Of a DNA stretch of 42,776 bases, positions 32,088-39,474 are shown piece by piece. The stretch spans positions 1 through 42,776 of the forward strand of contig JACQAG010000045.1 of assembly GCA_016195085.1 (NCBI GenBank), read 5' to 3'. The notes below the pieces were generated by a model. That model was given only the letters and a program-made list of their open reading frames with translations, ran no database searches and was not told the DNA's origin. A program made the position numbers and the translations under genes. The stretch comes from Pseudomonadota bacterium (GTDB lineage Bacteria; Pseudomonadota; Alphaproteobacteria; SHVZ01). The number at the start of each line of letters is the position of its first letter. The first letter of the stretch is position 1.

Positions 32088-33392
32088 ATGCAGCAGAATC
32101 AGCGCAAGACCACTCCGCACCTCAGCCGGCGCACCCTCATCAAGGCCGGCATCGGCGCCTACGCGGCGCTATCGTTCGGTCGCCCGGCCCGGGCGCAGAG
32201 CCCGACGCGGCTGAACTTCGCCTTTTGGGGGCAGCAACCCGAGCAGGAGGGCTTCAACCGCCTGATCGAGAAATACCAGGCGAAGAACCCCAATGTCGCG
32301 ATCAAGGCGGAGATCGTCCCGCCGGGGCCGCAATACTATCAGCTGCTCGACACGCGGCTGGCCGGCGGCCAAGGGCCCGACCTGTTCCGCGTCCAGTATC
32401 AAAGGATCGGCAAGTACGCTCAGAACCGCGCCGCCGTCGATCTCTCGCGCTATCTCGACAAGGATTTCGGCGCCGGGTTCGGCTCGACCTTCTGGGCCGC
32501 CGCCAGCTTCGAGGGCAAGGTCTTCGCCTTGCCGCACCACACCGACACCTTCGGCCTCTATTACAACATCGACCATTTCGAGAAGGCTGGGCTCGAAGCG
32601 CCGAAAAGCCTCGACAAGAGTTGGAGCTGGGACGAATTCATCAAGGCGGCGCGTCGGCTCAAAGAGAAGCAGACCGCACCCTATCCTTTCGCAATGCATT
32701 GGGTGCTTTCCAACGCTTATCGCTGGCTTCCCTTCCTCTACCAGCATGGCGGCGCGATGCTGGACGCCGATTTCAAGTCTCCGATGATCAACTCGAAGAC
32801 GGGGATCGAGACGATCGCCTGGACGCAGAGCTGGTTCAAGGAGGGGCTGGTGCCGGCCAACACATCGATCAAGGGCACCGAGGCGACCCAGAATCTGTTC
32901 GCCAACGGCACCATCAGCATGCTCTTGAACGGCAATTGGCAGATCCCCTTCCTCAACGAGCAGATGACCCGCTTCAGATGGGGGGTGACCTACATGCCGC
33001 GGGACGTCGCCATGGCATCCGATCTCGGCGGCAATTGCGTCGCCGTCTCCAAGGACAGCAAGAACCCGGAGGTCGCCGCGGACTTCCTGAAGTTCATCGC
33101 GTCGGAGGAGAACATGCGCGAGTTCATCATCGCCGGGCAGTTCCTGCCGGTGCGCAAATCGCTGATGCAGGAGACCATCGCGTTCAAGGTCAGGCCCGAG
33201 CTGATGCCGGTCTTCGTCCAGCAGGCGACGACGATTCCTGAACACATGGCGCGCACGGAAGTTCTGCCGAAATGGAGCGAGATCAACGTCAAGCTTAATG
33301 ACGAGCTCGACCTCGCCTTCACCTCGGGCCAGTCGCCCGAGGCGACGGCCAAGAACCTCGAGACGGCGGTGAAGCAGATCCTCGCCGCCTGA
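32088..33392 (+). CDS. CUT1 sugar ABC transporter substrate-binding protein
   Basis: A 434-aa family-1 extracellular solute-binding protein. The N-terminus LSRRTLIKAGIGAYAALSFG has a twin-arginine motif, so Tat export is likely, with cleavage after ARAQ. The mature start RLNFAFWGQQPEQEGFNRLIEKYQ and KNPNVAIKAEIVPPGPQYYQLLDTRLAGGQGPDLFRV are typical. The ligand is probably an oligosaccharide or alpha-galactoside, judging from the downstream GH4 enzyme. It starts 26 nt after lacI with a strong AGGGAGGAAG ribosome site. Confidence 0.92.
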   Translation: MQQNQRKTTPHLSRRTLIKAGIGAYAALSFGRPARAQSPTRLNFAFWGQQPEQEGFNRLIEKYQAKNPNVAIKAEIVPPGPQYYQLLDTRLAGGQGPDLFRVQYQRIGKYAQNRAAVDLSRYLDKDFGAGFGSTFWAAASFEGKVFALPHHTDTFGLYYNIDHFEKAGLEAPKSLDKSWSWDEFIKAARRLKEKQTAPYPFAMHWVLSNAYRWLPFLYQHGGAMLDADFKSPMINSKTGIETIAWTQSWFKEGLVPANTSIKGTEATQNLFANGTISMLLNGNWQIPFLNEQMTRFRWGVTYMPRDVAMASDLGGNCVAVSKDSKNPEVAADFLKFIASEENMREFIIAGQFLPVRKSLMQETIAFKVRPELMPVFVQQATTIPEHMARTEVLPKWSEINVKLNDELDLAFTSGQSPEATAKNLETAVKQILAA

Positions 33393-33402
33393 GGCGAATC
33401 GG

Positions 33403-34371
33403 GTGCGCGCCGAGACCAACCTCGATGCGATCGGCCGGCGGGCGAGCCCCGCCGGCCGCGAGGCGACTCCGCCATTGCGGGCCGCGACCGGCTGGCGACA
33501 TCGAGTCCGCCGGCTGCCGGTGGCCCCCTATCTCTTCATCGCGCCCAATCTGCTGCTGTTCTCCACCTTCACGTTTCTGCCGCTCCTTTTCGCGGTCTAT
33601 ATCAGCTTCAACGAATGGGGCTTGCTCGGCCAGCCGCACTTCATCGCCGCCGGCAATTACGCGCGCATCGTCGAGGATCGGCTGTTTTGGCGGGCGCTCG
33701 GCAACACCGTCGTCTATTCGCTGGGAACGGTGCCGACCAGCCTGGCGCTCGGTCTGGCGCTCGCCTTGGCCCTGGATCGCCCGCTCCCCGGTCGGTCGCT
33801 CATCCGCAGCACCTTCTTCCTGCCGGTGGTGATCTCAGGCGTGGCGACCGCCGTCATCGCCGCCTGGCTGTTCAACGACAATTACGGCGTGATCAACGCC
33901 GTCCTGCAGCGGATCGGCTTGCCCAAGGTGAACTGGCTGTCCTCGCCGAGCTGGGCCTTGCCGTCGCTGGTCATCACCACGCTCTGGGTCAGGCTCGGCT
34001 TCTGCATGGTCGTCTATCTGGCCGCACTGCAATCGATCCCGTCCGACTACTACCACGCCGCCGCCATCGACGGCGCGTCCCGCTGGGCGCAGTTCCGCTA
34101 CATCGTCTGGCCGCTCTTGTCGCCGGCGACCTTTCTTCTCCTCATCCTCAACGTCATCTATTCCTTCCAGGTGTTCGACCTGATCTATGTGATGACCGGC
34201 GGCGGCCCCGGCTTCGCCACCACCATGCTGGTGCAATACATCTACCAGTCGGCGTTCATCACCTCCGAGATGGGCTATGCCAGCGCCATCGGCGTGGTGC
34301 TCTATCTCCTGATCCTCGGATTCACCGTGCTGCAATGGCGCATCAGCCGGCAGGCGCAGAATGCGCTGTGA
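33403..34371 (+). CDS. CUT1 sugar ABC transporter permease (MalF-like)
   Basis: A 322-aa inner-membrane permease with six hydrophobic helices (first: APYLFIAPNLLLFSTFTFLPLLFAVYI). The EAA loop that docks the ATPase is IPSDYYHAAAIDGASRWAQFRYIVWPLL, with the canonical A-x-x-D-G-A core. Start is GTG 33403, 10 nt after the binding protein stop. The N-terminal 38 residues are Arg/Ala-rich cytoplasmic tail. It pairs with the MalG-like permease at 34498, but a palindromic repeat separates the two genes. Confidence 0.92.
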   Translation: MRAETNLDAIGRRASPAGREATPPLRAATGWRHRVRRLPVAPYLFIAPNLLLFSTFTFLPLLFAVYISFNEWGLLGQPHFIAAGNYARIVEDRLFWRALGNTVVYSLGTVPTSLALGLALALALDRPLPGRSLIRSTFFLPVVISGVATAVIAAWLFNDNYGVINAVLQRIGLPKVNWLSSPSWALPSLVITTLWVRLGFCMVVYLAALQSIPSDYYHAAAIDGASRWAQFRYIVWPLLSPATFLLLILNVIYSFQVFDLIYVMTGGGPGFATTMLVQYIYQSAFITSEMGYASAIGVVLYLLILGFTVLQWRISRQAQNAL

Positions 34372-34390
34372 TATCCGCCTTGCGGGATCG

Positions 34391-34492
34391 AACGATCACC
34401 CCCTCCCCATCCCTCCCCCGTCGAGGGGGAAAGAGGGAGGGCGCCGATCGTGTCCCCGCCCCCCTTGCGGGCGCGGGTTAGGGTGGGGGGTA
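34391..34492. repeat. Palindromic repeat within the transporter operon (family A)
   Basis: About 100 nt of C-rich then G-rich sequence fill the gap between two permease genes. It includes CCCCC-GTCGA-GGGGG with matching CCCTC and GAGGG outer segments, followed by a second G-rich block ending GGGTGGGGGG. Style and composition match the repeats at 6.7 and 14.75 kb. Its insertion between permease genes could alter mRNA stability or reduce downstream expression. Confidence 0.65.
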
Positions 34493-34497
34493 TCGGT

Positions 34498-35331
34498 ATG
34501 ACCCGACGATCGCTCGGCCAGCGGCTCGAGCTCGGCGCCATCTGGGCAGCACTGGTGGCCGGCGGTGCCGTCATGGTCTTTCCGATCTATTGGATGTTCG
34601 CGACCGCGGTTAGGCCGCGGAGCGAGGTCTTCGGCGAGCTCCCCCGCCTCATTCCCTCCCAATTCGTCTGGCACAACTTCGTCGAGGCCTGGCAGCGCCT
34701 GCCGTTCCTGCAATGGACCATCAACTCGCTGGCGATCGCGATCATCGCCGTCGCCATCACCGTCTCGATCAACCTCTTGTGCGGCTATGCCTTCGCCAAG
34801 TTCCGCTTTCCCGGCCGCGACGTCCTGTTCTTCGCCATCATCAGCGCACTCATGATCCCGATCCAGGTGATCCTGGTGCCCGAGTTCCTGATCGTCTCCT
34901 GGCTCGGGCTCATGAACAGCTATTGGGGCGTGATCCTGCCCCGCGCCGCCGAGGCCTTCGGCATCTTCATGGTGCGCCAGTTCATGGTGGCGATTCCCGA
35001 CGAGCTGATCGAGGCCGCCCGCATCGACGGCGCCGGCGAGCTCGGGATCTTCATCCGGATCGTGCTGCCCTTGTGCAAGCCCATCGTCGCCGTCCTGGTG
35101 ATCTTCACCTTCATGTGGCGGTGGAACGACTTCGTCTGGCCGTTGATGGTGCTGACCGATCAGGACCTCTACACGGTCCAGCTCGGCCTCAATCTCCTGA
35201 AGGGCCAGTACAACACCGAGTGGACCAACATCATGGCGATCGCGCTGTTTTCGCTCATTCCGATGTTCGCAATCTTCATGGTGTTCCAGCGCTATCTCGT
35301 GCGCGGCATCGCCGGGACCGGCCTCAAATAG
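34498..35331 (+). CDS. CUT1 sugar ABC transporter permease (MalG-like)
   Basis: A 277-aa inner-membrane permease (293 aa if the GTG at 34450 inside the repeat were used; ATG 34498 is preferred because the repeat-derived extension is not conserved). Six helices; FPIYWMFATAVRPRSEVF and the EAA loop IPDELIEAARIDGAGELGIFIRIVLPL are typical of MalG/UgpE-type proteins. It completes the transporter core with the MalF-like permease. No MalK-type ATPase gene is found in the window, so the pair must use one encoded elsewhere, as is known for some CUT1 systems. Confidence 0.92.
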   Translation: MTRRSLGQRLELGAIWAALVAGGAVMVFPIYWMFATAVRPRSEVFGELPRLIPSQFVWHNFVEAWQRLPFLQWTINSLAIAIIAVAITVSINLLCGYAFAKFRFPGRDVLFFAIISALMIPIQVILVPEFLIVSWLGLMNSYWGVILPRAAEAFGIFMVRQFMVAIPDELIEAARIDGAGELGIFIRIVLPLCKPIVAVLVIFTFMWRWNDFVWPLMVLTDQDLYTVQLGLNLLKGQYNTEWTNIMAIALFSLIPMFAIFMVFQRYLVRGIAGTGLK

Positions 35332-35354
35332 CGTTCGCCAAGGAGCACGCCTCG

Positions 35355-36710
35355 ATGACCAAGATCGCGATGATCGGTGCCGGCAGTGTGGTGTTCGTGA
35401 AGAACCTCTTGACCGACATCATGGATTTCCCCGAGCTCCGGGGAGTCACCTTCTCCTTGCACGACATCGATCCGGAGCGGCTGGAGACCGCCGGCATGAT
35501 GGCGCGCTGGACCGCCAGAGAGTTCGGCGCCGCGGCCAAGGTCGAGGAGCATCTGGACCGCCGCGCGTCCCTCGAAGGGGCGGATTTCGTCATCAACATG
35601 GTGCAGATCGGCATGGCGCCGGCCACCGAGATCGACTTCCGCATCCCCAGCAGATACGGCCTGAAGCAGACCATTGCCGACACGGTGGGCATCGGCGGCA
35701 TCTTCCGGGGCTTGCGCACCATCCCCTTCATGCTCGATCTCGCCCGCGACATGGCGGCGGTCGCTCCGGGCGCCCTCCTCCTCAACTACACCAACCCCAT
35801 GAGCATCCTCACCTGGTCGGTCTACGATGCCTTCCCGGCGCAGAAGGTGGTCGGGCTCTGCCACAACGTGCAATTCACCGCCCGCGATCTCGCCGGCTAT
35901 CTGGGTGTCGCCCGGGAGCGCCTGTCCTATCGCTGCGCCGGCATCAACCACATGAATTGGTTCCTCGAGCTCAAGATCGACGGCGAGGATGCCTATCCCT
36001 TGCTGTGGCAGGCGATGGAGAACCCCACCATCTACACCCAGGACAAGGTGCGCTTCGAGCTGATGCGCTGCTTCGGCCGCTTCATCAGCGAATCGAGCGA
36101 GCACAATGCCGAATACACCCCCTACTTCCTCAAGCGCGAGGACCTCATCGCCGAGTTCGACGTTCCGGTCGACGAGTATCTCCGGCGCATCCGGCGCAAT
36201 CTGCAGCGCTACCGCGACGCGCGCGCGACGCTCTTGAAGGGCGAGAAGCTGTCGCTCGAGCGCAGCTTGGAATTCGGCTCGCTCATCATCCATGCCATGG
36301 TGACCGGCAAGCCACAGATCATCTACGGCAATGTGCCCAACGACCGCCTCATCGACAATTTACCGGAAGGCTGCTGCGTCGAGGTGCCGGTGCTGGTCGA
36401 CCATATGGGCCTCAGGCCCTGCCGCGCCGGCGCGCTCCCACCGGAGCTCGCGGCCCATTGCGCGCCCCATACCTTCGTGCAGGAACTGGTGGTGCGGGCC
36501 GCGATCGACGGCGACCGGGACCGCGTCTACCGGGCCGCCTATCTCGACCGCCATGCGGCCAGCGTGCTGTCGCTCGCCGAGATCCGCTCGATGGTGGATG
36601 AGCTCATCGAGGCCCATGGCGAGGCGATGCCGGAAGGCATAAGGCGCCGGCACCAGAGGCCGAAATCCCGATCCCGATCCGACGTCAGCGTCCTGGAGCC
36701 GTCGAAATGA
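35355..36710 (+). CDS. melA: GH4 alpha-galactosidase (MelA-like)
   Basis: A 451-aa family 4 glycoside hydrolase, the same length as E. coli MelA. These enzymes use NAD+ and a divalent metal, oxidising C3 of the sugar to drive elimination of the glycosidic bond. Visible: NAD-binding IGAGSVVFVKNLL, DIDPERLE, the QTIADTVGIGGIFRGLRTIP segment, metal ligands C169 (GLCHNVQ) and H199 (AGINHMNW), SSEHNAEYTP and IYGNVPNDRLIDNLPEGCCVEVPVLVD. Similarity to MelA runs throughout, though some GH4 members cleave alpha-glucuronides or galacturonides. ATG 35355 is 23 nt after the permease. The stop overlaps the next start (ATGA). Confidence 0.9.
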   Translation: MTKIAMIGAGSVVFVKNLLTDIMDFPELRGVTFSLHDIDPERLETAGMMARWTAREFGAAAKVEEHLDRRASLEGADFVINMVQIGMAPATEIDFRIPSRYGLKQTIADTVGIGGIFRGLRTIPFMLDLARDMAAVAPGALLLNYTNPMSILTWSVYDAFPAQKVVGLCHNVQFTARDLAGYLGVARERLSYRCAGINHMNWFLELKIDGEDAYPLLWQAMENPTIYTQDKVRFELMRCFGRFISESSEHNAEYTPYFLKREDLIAEFDVPVDEYLRRIRRNLQRYRDARATLLKGEKLSLERSLEFGSLIIHAMVTGKPQIIYGNVPNDRLIDNLPEGCCVEVPVLVDHMGLRPCRAGALPPELAAHCAPHTFVQELVVRAAIDGDRDRVYRAAYLDRHAASVLSLAEIRSMVDELIEAHGEAMPEGIRRRHQRPKSRSRSDVSVLEPSK

Positions 36711-37954
36711 GCGCAGCCGGAAAGAAACGCCGGGCCGCCATCGTCGGCACCGGCCATCGCGGCTTCAACATGTGGGGCAAGGGCCTCGTGGACGGCTATG
36801 GCGATTTCGTGGAATTGACCGGACTCTGCGATCAGAACCGCTTGCGCGCCGAGGCGGTCCGCGCCGCCATCGGCGGCCAGACGCCGGTCTACACCGACTT
36901 TCCGCAAATGATGCGCGAGCAGAATCCGGAGCTGGTGATCGTCTGCACCCGCGACAGCGACCACGACCAATATGTGGTGGCCGCACTCGAAGCCGGCGCC
37001 GACGTGATCACCGAGAAGCCGATGGCGACCACGGTGGAGAAATGCCGGCGCATCCTCGATGCCGAGACGCGCACCGGGCGTCGTGTCGACGTCTCCTTCA
37101 ACTACCGCTATTCGCCGACCGCAACCAGGATCAAGGAGATCCTCCGCTCCGGCGCCATCGGCGAGGTGACCTCGGTGGATTTCCACTGGTACCTCGACAC
37201 CAGGCACGGCGCCGACTATTTCCGGCGCTGGCATGCCAAGGCGGCGTATTCCGGCACGCTCTTCGTGCACAAGGCGACCCACCACTACGACCTCCTGAAC
37301 TGGTATCTCGAATCCGATCCGGCCGAGGTCTCCGCCGTAGCGAGCCTGCGCAACTACGGCAAGAACGGGCCCTTTCGCGGCGTGCGCTGCCGCACCTGCG
37401 CGCATAAAAGCGAGTGCCGTTACTTTTTCGACATGAGCCGGGATCCGCTCCTGGAGATGCTGTACGAGGAGCCCTCCCACGAGGACGGCTATGTGCGCGA
37501 TGCCTGCGTCTTCCGCGAGGACATCGACATCTACGACACCATGACCGCTTCCATCCGCTACCAGAACGGCGCGCAGATCTCCTATTCGGTCAACTGCTAC
37601 ATGCCGATCGAAGGCTACCATCTCGCCTTCAACGGCAAGGGTGGGCGCGTCGAGATCCGGCAATACGAGGCGCAGCCCTGGAAGACGCCGCCGGCGGATG
37701 AGATCCTGGTCATGCGCAATTTCGGCCCGGTCGAGCATGTCTGGGTCCCGCATAGTTCGGGCGGGCATTTCGGCGGCGACGATCGGCTGCGCGACATGAT
37801 CTTCAAGCCCGGCGGCAAGGACCCCTTGGGCCAGCGGGCGGGTGCCCGCGCCGGTGCGGTGTCGGTCCTCTGCGGCCTGGCGGCGGCCGAGAGTGCCCGC
37901 ACCAAAAAGACCGTGGCGCTGGCCGACCTCTGGGGCGGGCCCCTGCCGAAATAA
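36707..37954 (+). CDS. Gfo/Idh/MocA-family oxidoreductase
   Basis: A 415-aa NAD(P)-dependent sugar or cyclitol dehydrogenase. The Rossmann start AAIVGTGHRGFNMWG and the E-K-P motif (VITEKPMATT) are clear, as is the catalytic-type HKATHHYDLLNWYL segment. A central insertion carries RCRTCAHKSECRYFF plus a further Cys (DACVF); this CxxC...C pattern occurs in a subset of the family. ATG 36707 overlaps the melA stop, so the two products are coupled and probably act on the same sugar, for example oxidation of the hydrolysis product. Exact substrate unknown. Confidence 0.9.
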   Translation: MSAAGKKRRAAIVGTGHRGFNMWGKGLVDGYGDFVELTGLCDQNRLRAEAVRAAIGGQTPVYTDFPQMMREQNPELVIVCTRDSDHDQYVVAALEAGADVITEKPMATTVEKCRRILDAETRTGRRVDVSFNYRYSPTATRIKEILRSGAIGEVTSVDFHWYLDTRHGADYFRRWHAKAAYSGTLFVHKATHHYDLLNWYLESDPAEVSAVASLRNYGKNGPFRGVRCRTCAHKSECRYFFDMSRDPLLEMLYEEPSHEDGYVRDACVFREDIDIYDTMTASIRYQNGAQISYSVNCYMPIEGYHLAFNGKGGRVEIRQYEAQPWKTPPADEILVMRNFGPVEHVWVPHSSGGHFGGDDRLRDMIFKPGGKDPLGQRAGARAGAVSVLCGLAAAESARTKKTVALADLWGGPLPK

Positions 37955-38050
37955 GCCGGGGATCGCCGCCGAAAATGTCGGTGGCCTCGCTCCGATAGCG
38001 GGTTTAGCATCGCCGGCAGTTACGTGAATTCCGGGAGAAGGAACGCTTCG

Positions 38051-38539
38051 ATGGCGGGAATCGTCAGCCTCGGTCACATCGCGCTCCGCGCGAAGGACGT
38101 CCAGCGCACCGTCGACTTCTATCAGAGCCAGCTCGGCTTCAACGAGGTCATGCGGCTGAACTACGAGGACGGCAGCTTGTGGCTCGTCTATCTCCGGGTG
38201 ACCGATACGCAGTTTCTCGAGGTCTTTCCGGGCGGCGTCGGCGACAAGGCGAGTGCCCGCGAGGCGGTCGGCGTCAATCATTTCTGCCTGACCGTGGACG
38301 ACATCGACGGCGTGGTGGCCGATCTGGTGCGGCGCGGCGTCACCATCCAGCGCCCGCTGAAGATGGGCCCGGACGGCAACCGCCAGGCCTGGATCGAGGA
38401 TCCCGACGGGGTCAGGATCGAGCTCATGGAGATGGCCAAGGACGCGGTGCAGTTCCAGGCCGTCCGCCGCCTGCACCAGGGCCAGACGCCGATCGCGGTT
38501 GCGACCGACCGGAAACCGGAGCTGGCTCTCGTCCGCTAG
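38051..38539 (+). CDS. VOC/glyoxalase-family protein
   Basis: A 162-aa metal-binding vicinal-oxygen-chelate protein. Two beta-alpha-beta-beta-beta units: GHIALRAKDVQRTVDFYQSQLGFNE...LEVFPGG and VNHFCLTVDDIDGVVADLVRRGV...IEDPDGVRIELMEM. The His and Glu positions expected to hold the metal are GHIALR, FLEVF, NHFCL and IELME. Possible roles are isomerase, epimerase, lyase or dioxygenase; the neighbours suggest sugar or aldehyde metabolism. ATG 38051 has GGGAGAAGGA upstream. It starts 96 nt after the oxidoreductase and likely shares its transcript. Confidence 0.87.
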   Translation: MAGIVSLGHIALRAKDVQRTVDFYQSQLGFNEVMRLNYEDGSLWLVYLRVTDTQFLEVFPGGVGDKASAREAVGVNHFCLTVDDIDGVVADLVRRGVTIQRPLKMGPDGNRQAWIEDPDGVRIELMEMAKDAVQFQAVRRLHQGQTPIAVATDRKPELALVR

Positions 38540-38582
38540 CCGAGGGCCGCCGGACGCGAGCCGCGAGAGGCGAGAGGGGTCC

Positions 38583-39374
38583 ATGTCCGAGACCCACCGG
38601 GTTCCGGCGCTGGATCGCATGGTCGAGCTCCTGGAGCAGCTCGAGCGCGGCGGCGACGGCCTCACCATCAACGAGCTGGTGACCGGCTGCGGCATCCCGC
38701 GCTCGACCGTCTACCGCATCCTGAACACGCTCGCCTCCCACGGGCTCGTCAGCCGCACCGCCGGCGACGGCCGCTACCGGCTGGGGGCGCGCTTCCTCGC
38801 CTTTGCCGCCAAGGTGCCGAATGCGGCGGCCTGGCGCGACCTCGCGGACCTGGCCAGGCCCTATATGCAGCGCCTCGGCGCCGAGAGCCGCGAGACCATC
38901 AAGCTCTCCGTGCTCGATGGCGACGACGTCTTGTGCATCGCCGTGGTGCCGGGCTCCAGCCGCTACACGGTCGCGGCCGCCGTCGGCACCCGCTATCCCC
39001 TGCATGCCGGTGCCGCCGGCAAGATCATCCTGACCGCACTCGCCCCGGCGGCGCGGGAGGCGCTGCTGGCCGCACCGCTCGCTCCTTACACGCCGAAATC
39101 CATCATCGATCCCCGGCTGCTCCGCCAAGAGCTGCAGCGGATCGAGCGCCATGGCTGGAGCGAGGATGCGGGCGAGTTCAGCCTCAGCGTCCATGCGCTG
39201 GCGGCACCGGTGACCGACGCTGAGGGACGCATCATCGCGGCCCTCAGCGTGTGCTATCTCGCCGACCGCGACATGGCCGACCTCGCGCGCTTGCGGGCAA
39301 GGCTGCTCCGCGCTGCCGCCGACATGTCGGCCCAGGGTGTCGCCGCCGCCCCGCCGAAGCGCGCGGCGGGGTGA
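38583..39374 (+). CDS. IclR-family transcriptional regulator
   Basis: A 263-aa regulator. N-terminal winged helix: VPALDRMVELLEQL, LTINELVTGCGIPRSTVYRIL and LASHGLVSRTAGDGRYRLGARFL. The C-terminal effector (IclR/GAF-like) domain includes LGAESRETIKLSVLDGDDVLCIAVV, YPLHAGAAGKIILTALAP, and WSEDAGEFSLSVHALAAPVTD. IclR members usually control catabolic operons and respond to small organic acids or sugars. As the last gene of the sugar cluster it may add a second control beside LacI. ATG 38583 follows GAGAGGCGAGAGGGG. Confidence 0.92.
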   Translation: MSETHRVPALDRMVELLEQLERGGDGLTINELVTGCGIPRSTVYRILNTLASHGLVSRTAGDGRYRLGARFLAFAAKVPNAAAWRDLADLARPYMQRLGAESRETIKLSVLDGDDVLCIAVVPGSSRYTVAAAVGTRYPLHAGAAGKIILTALAPAAREALLAAPLAPYTPKSIIDPRLLRQELQRIERHGWSEDAGEFSLSVHALAAPVTDAEGRIIAALSVCYLADRDMADLARLRARLLRAAADMSAQGVAAAPPKRAAG

Positions 39375-39474
39375 GATCGAACCGATAAGCGCAGACGGGT
39401 CGGCCTGGTGCGTCCATGACCGCTGTCAGGTTGGAAGCGGTCTTCGATCATGGTTCGCGCCATGTCGGAGACGT

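Noticed and set aside
36539-38695. A 718-aa open frame on the minus strand
   Set aside because: Antisense to melA, the oxidoreductase, VOC and iclR genes, all with family motifs. Low-complexity shadow composition.
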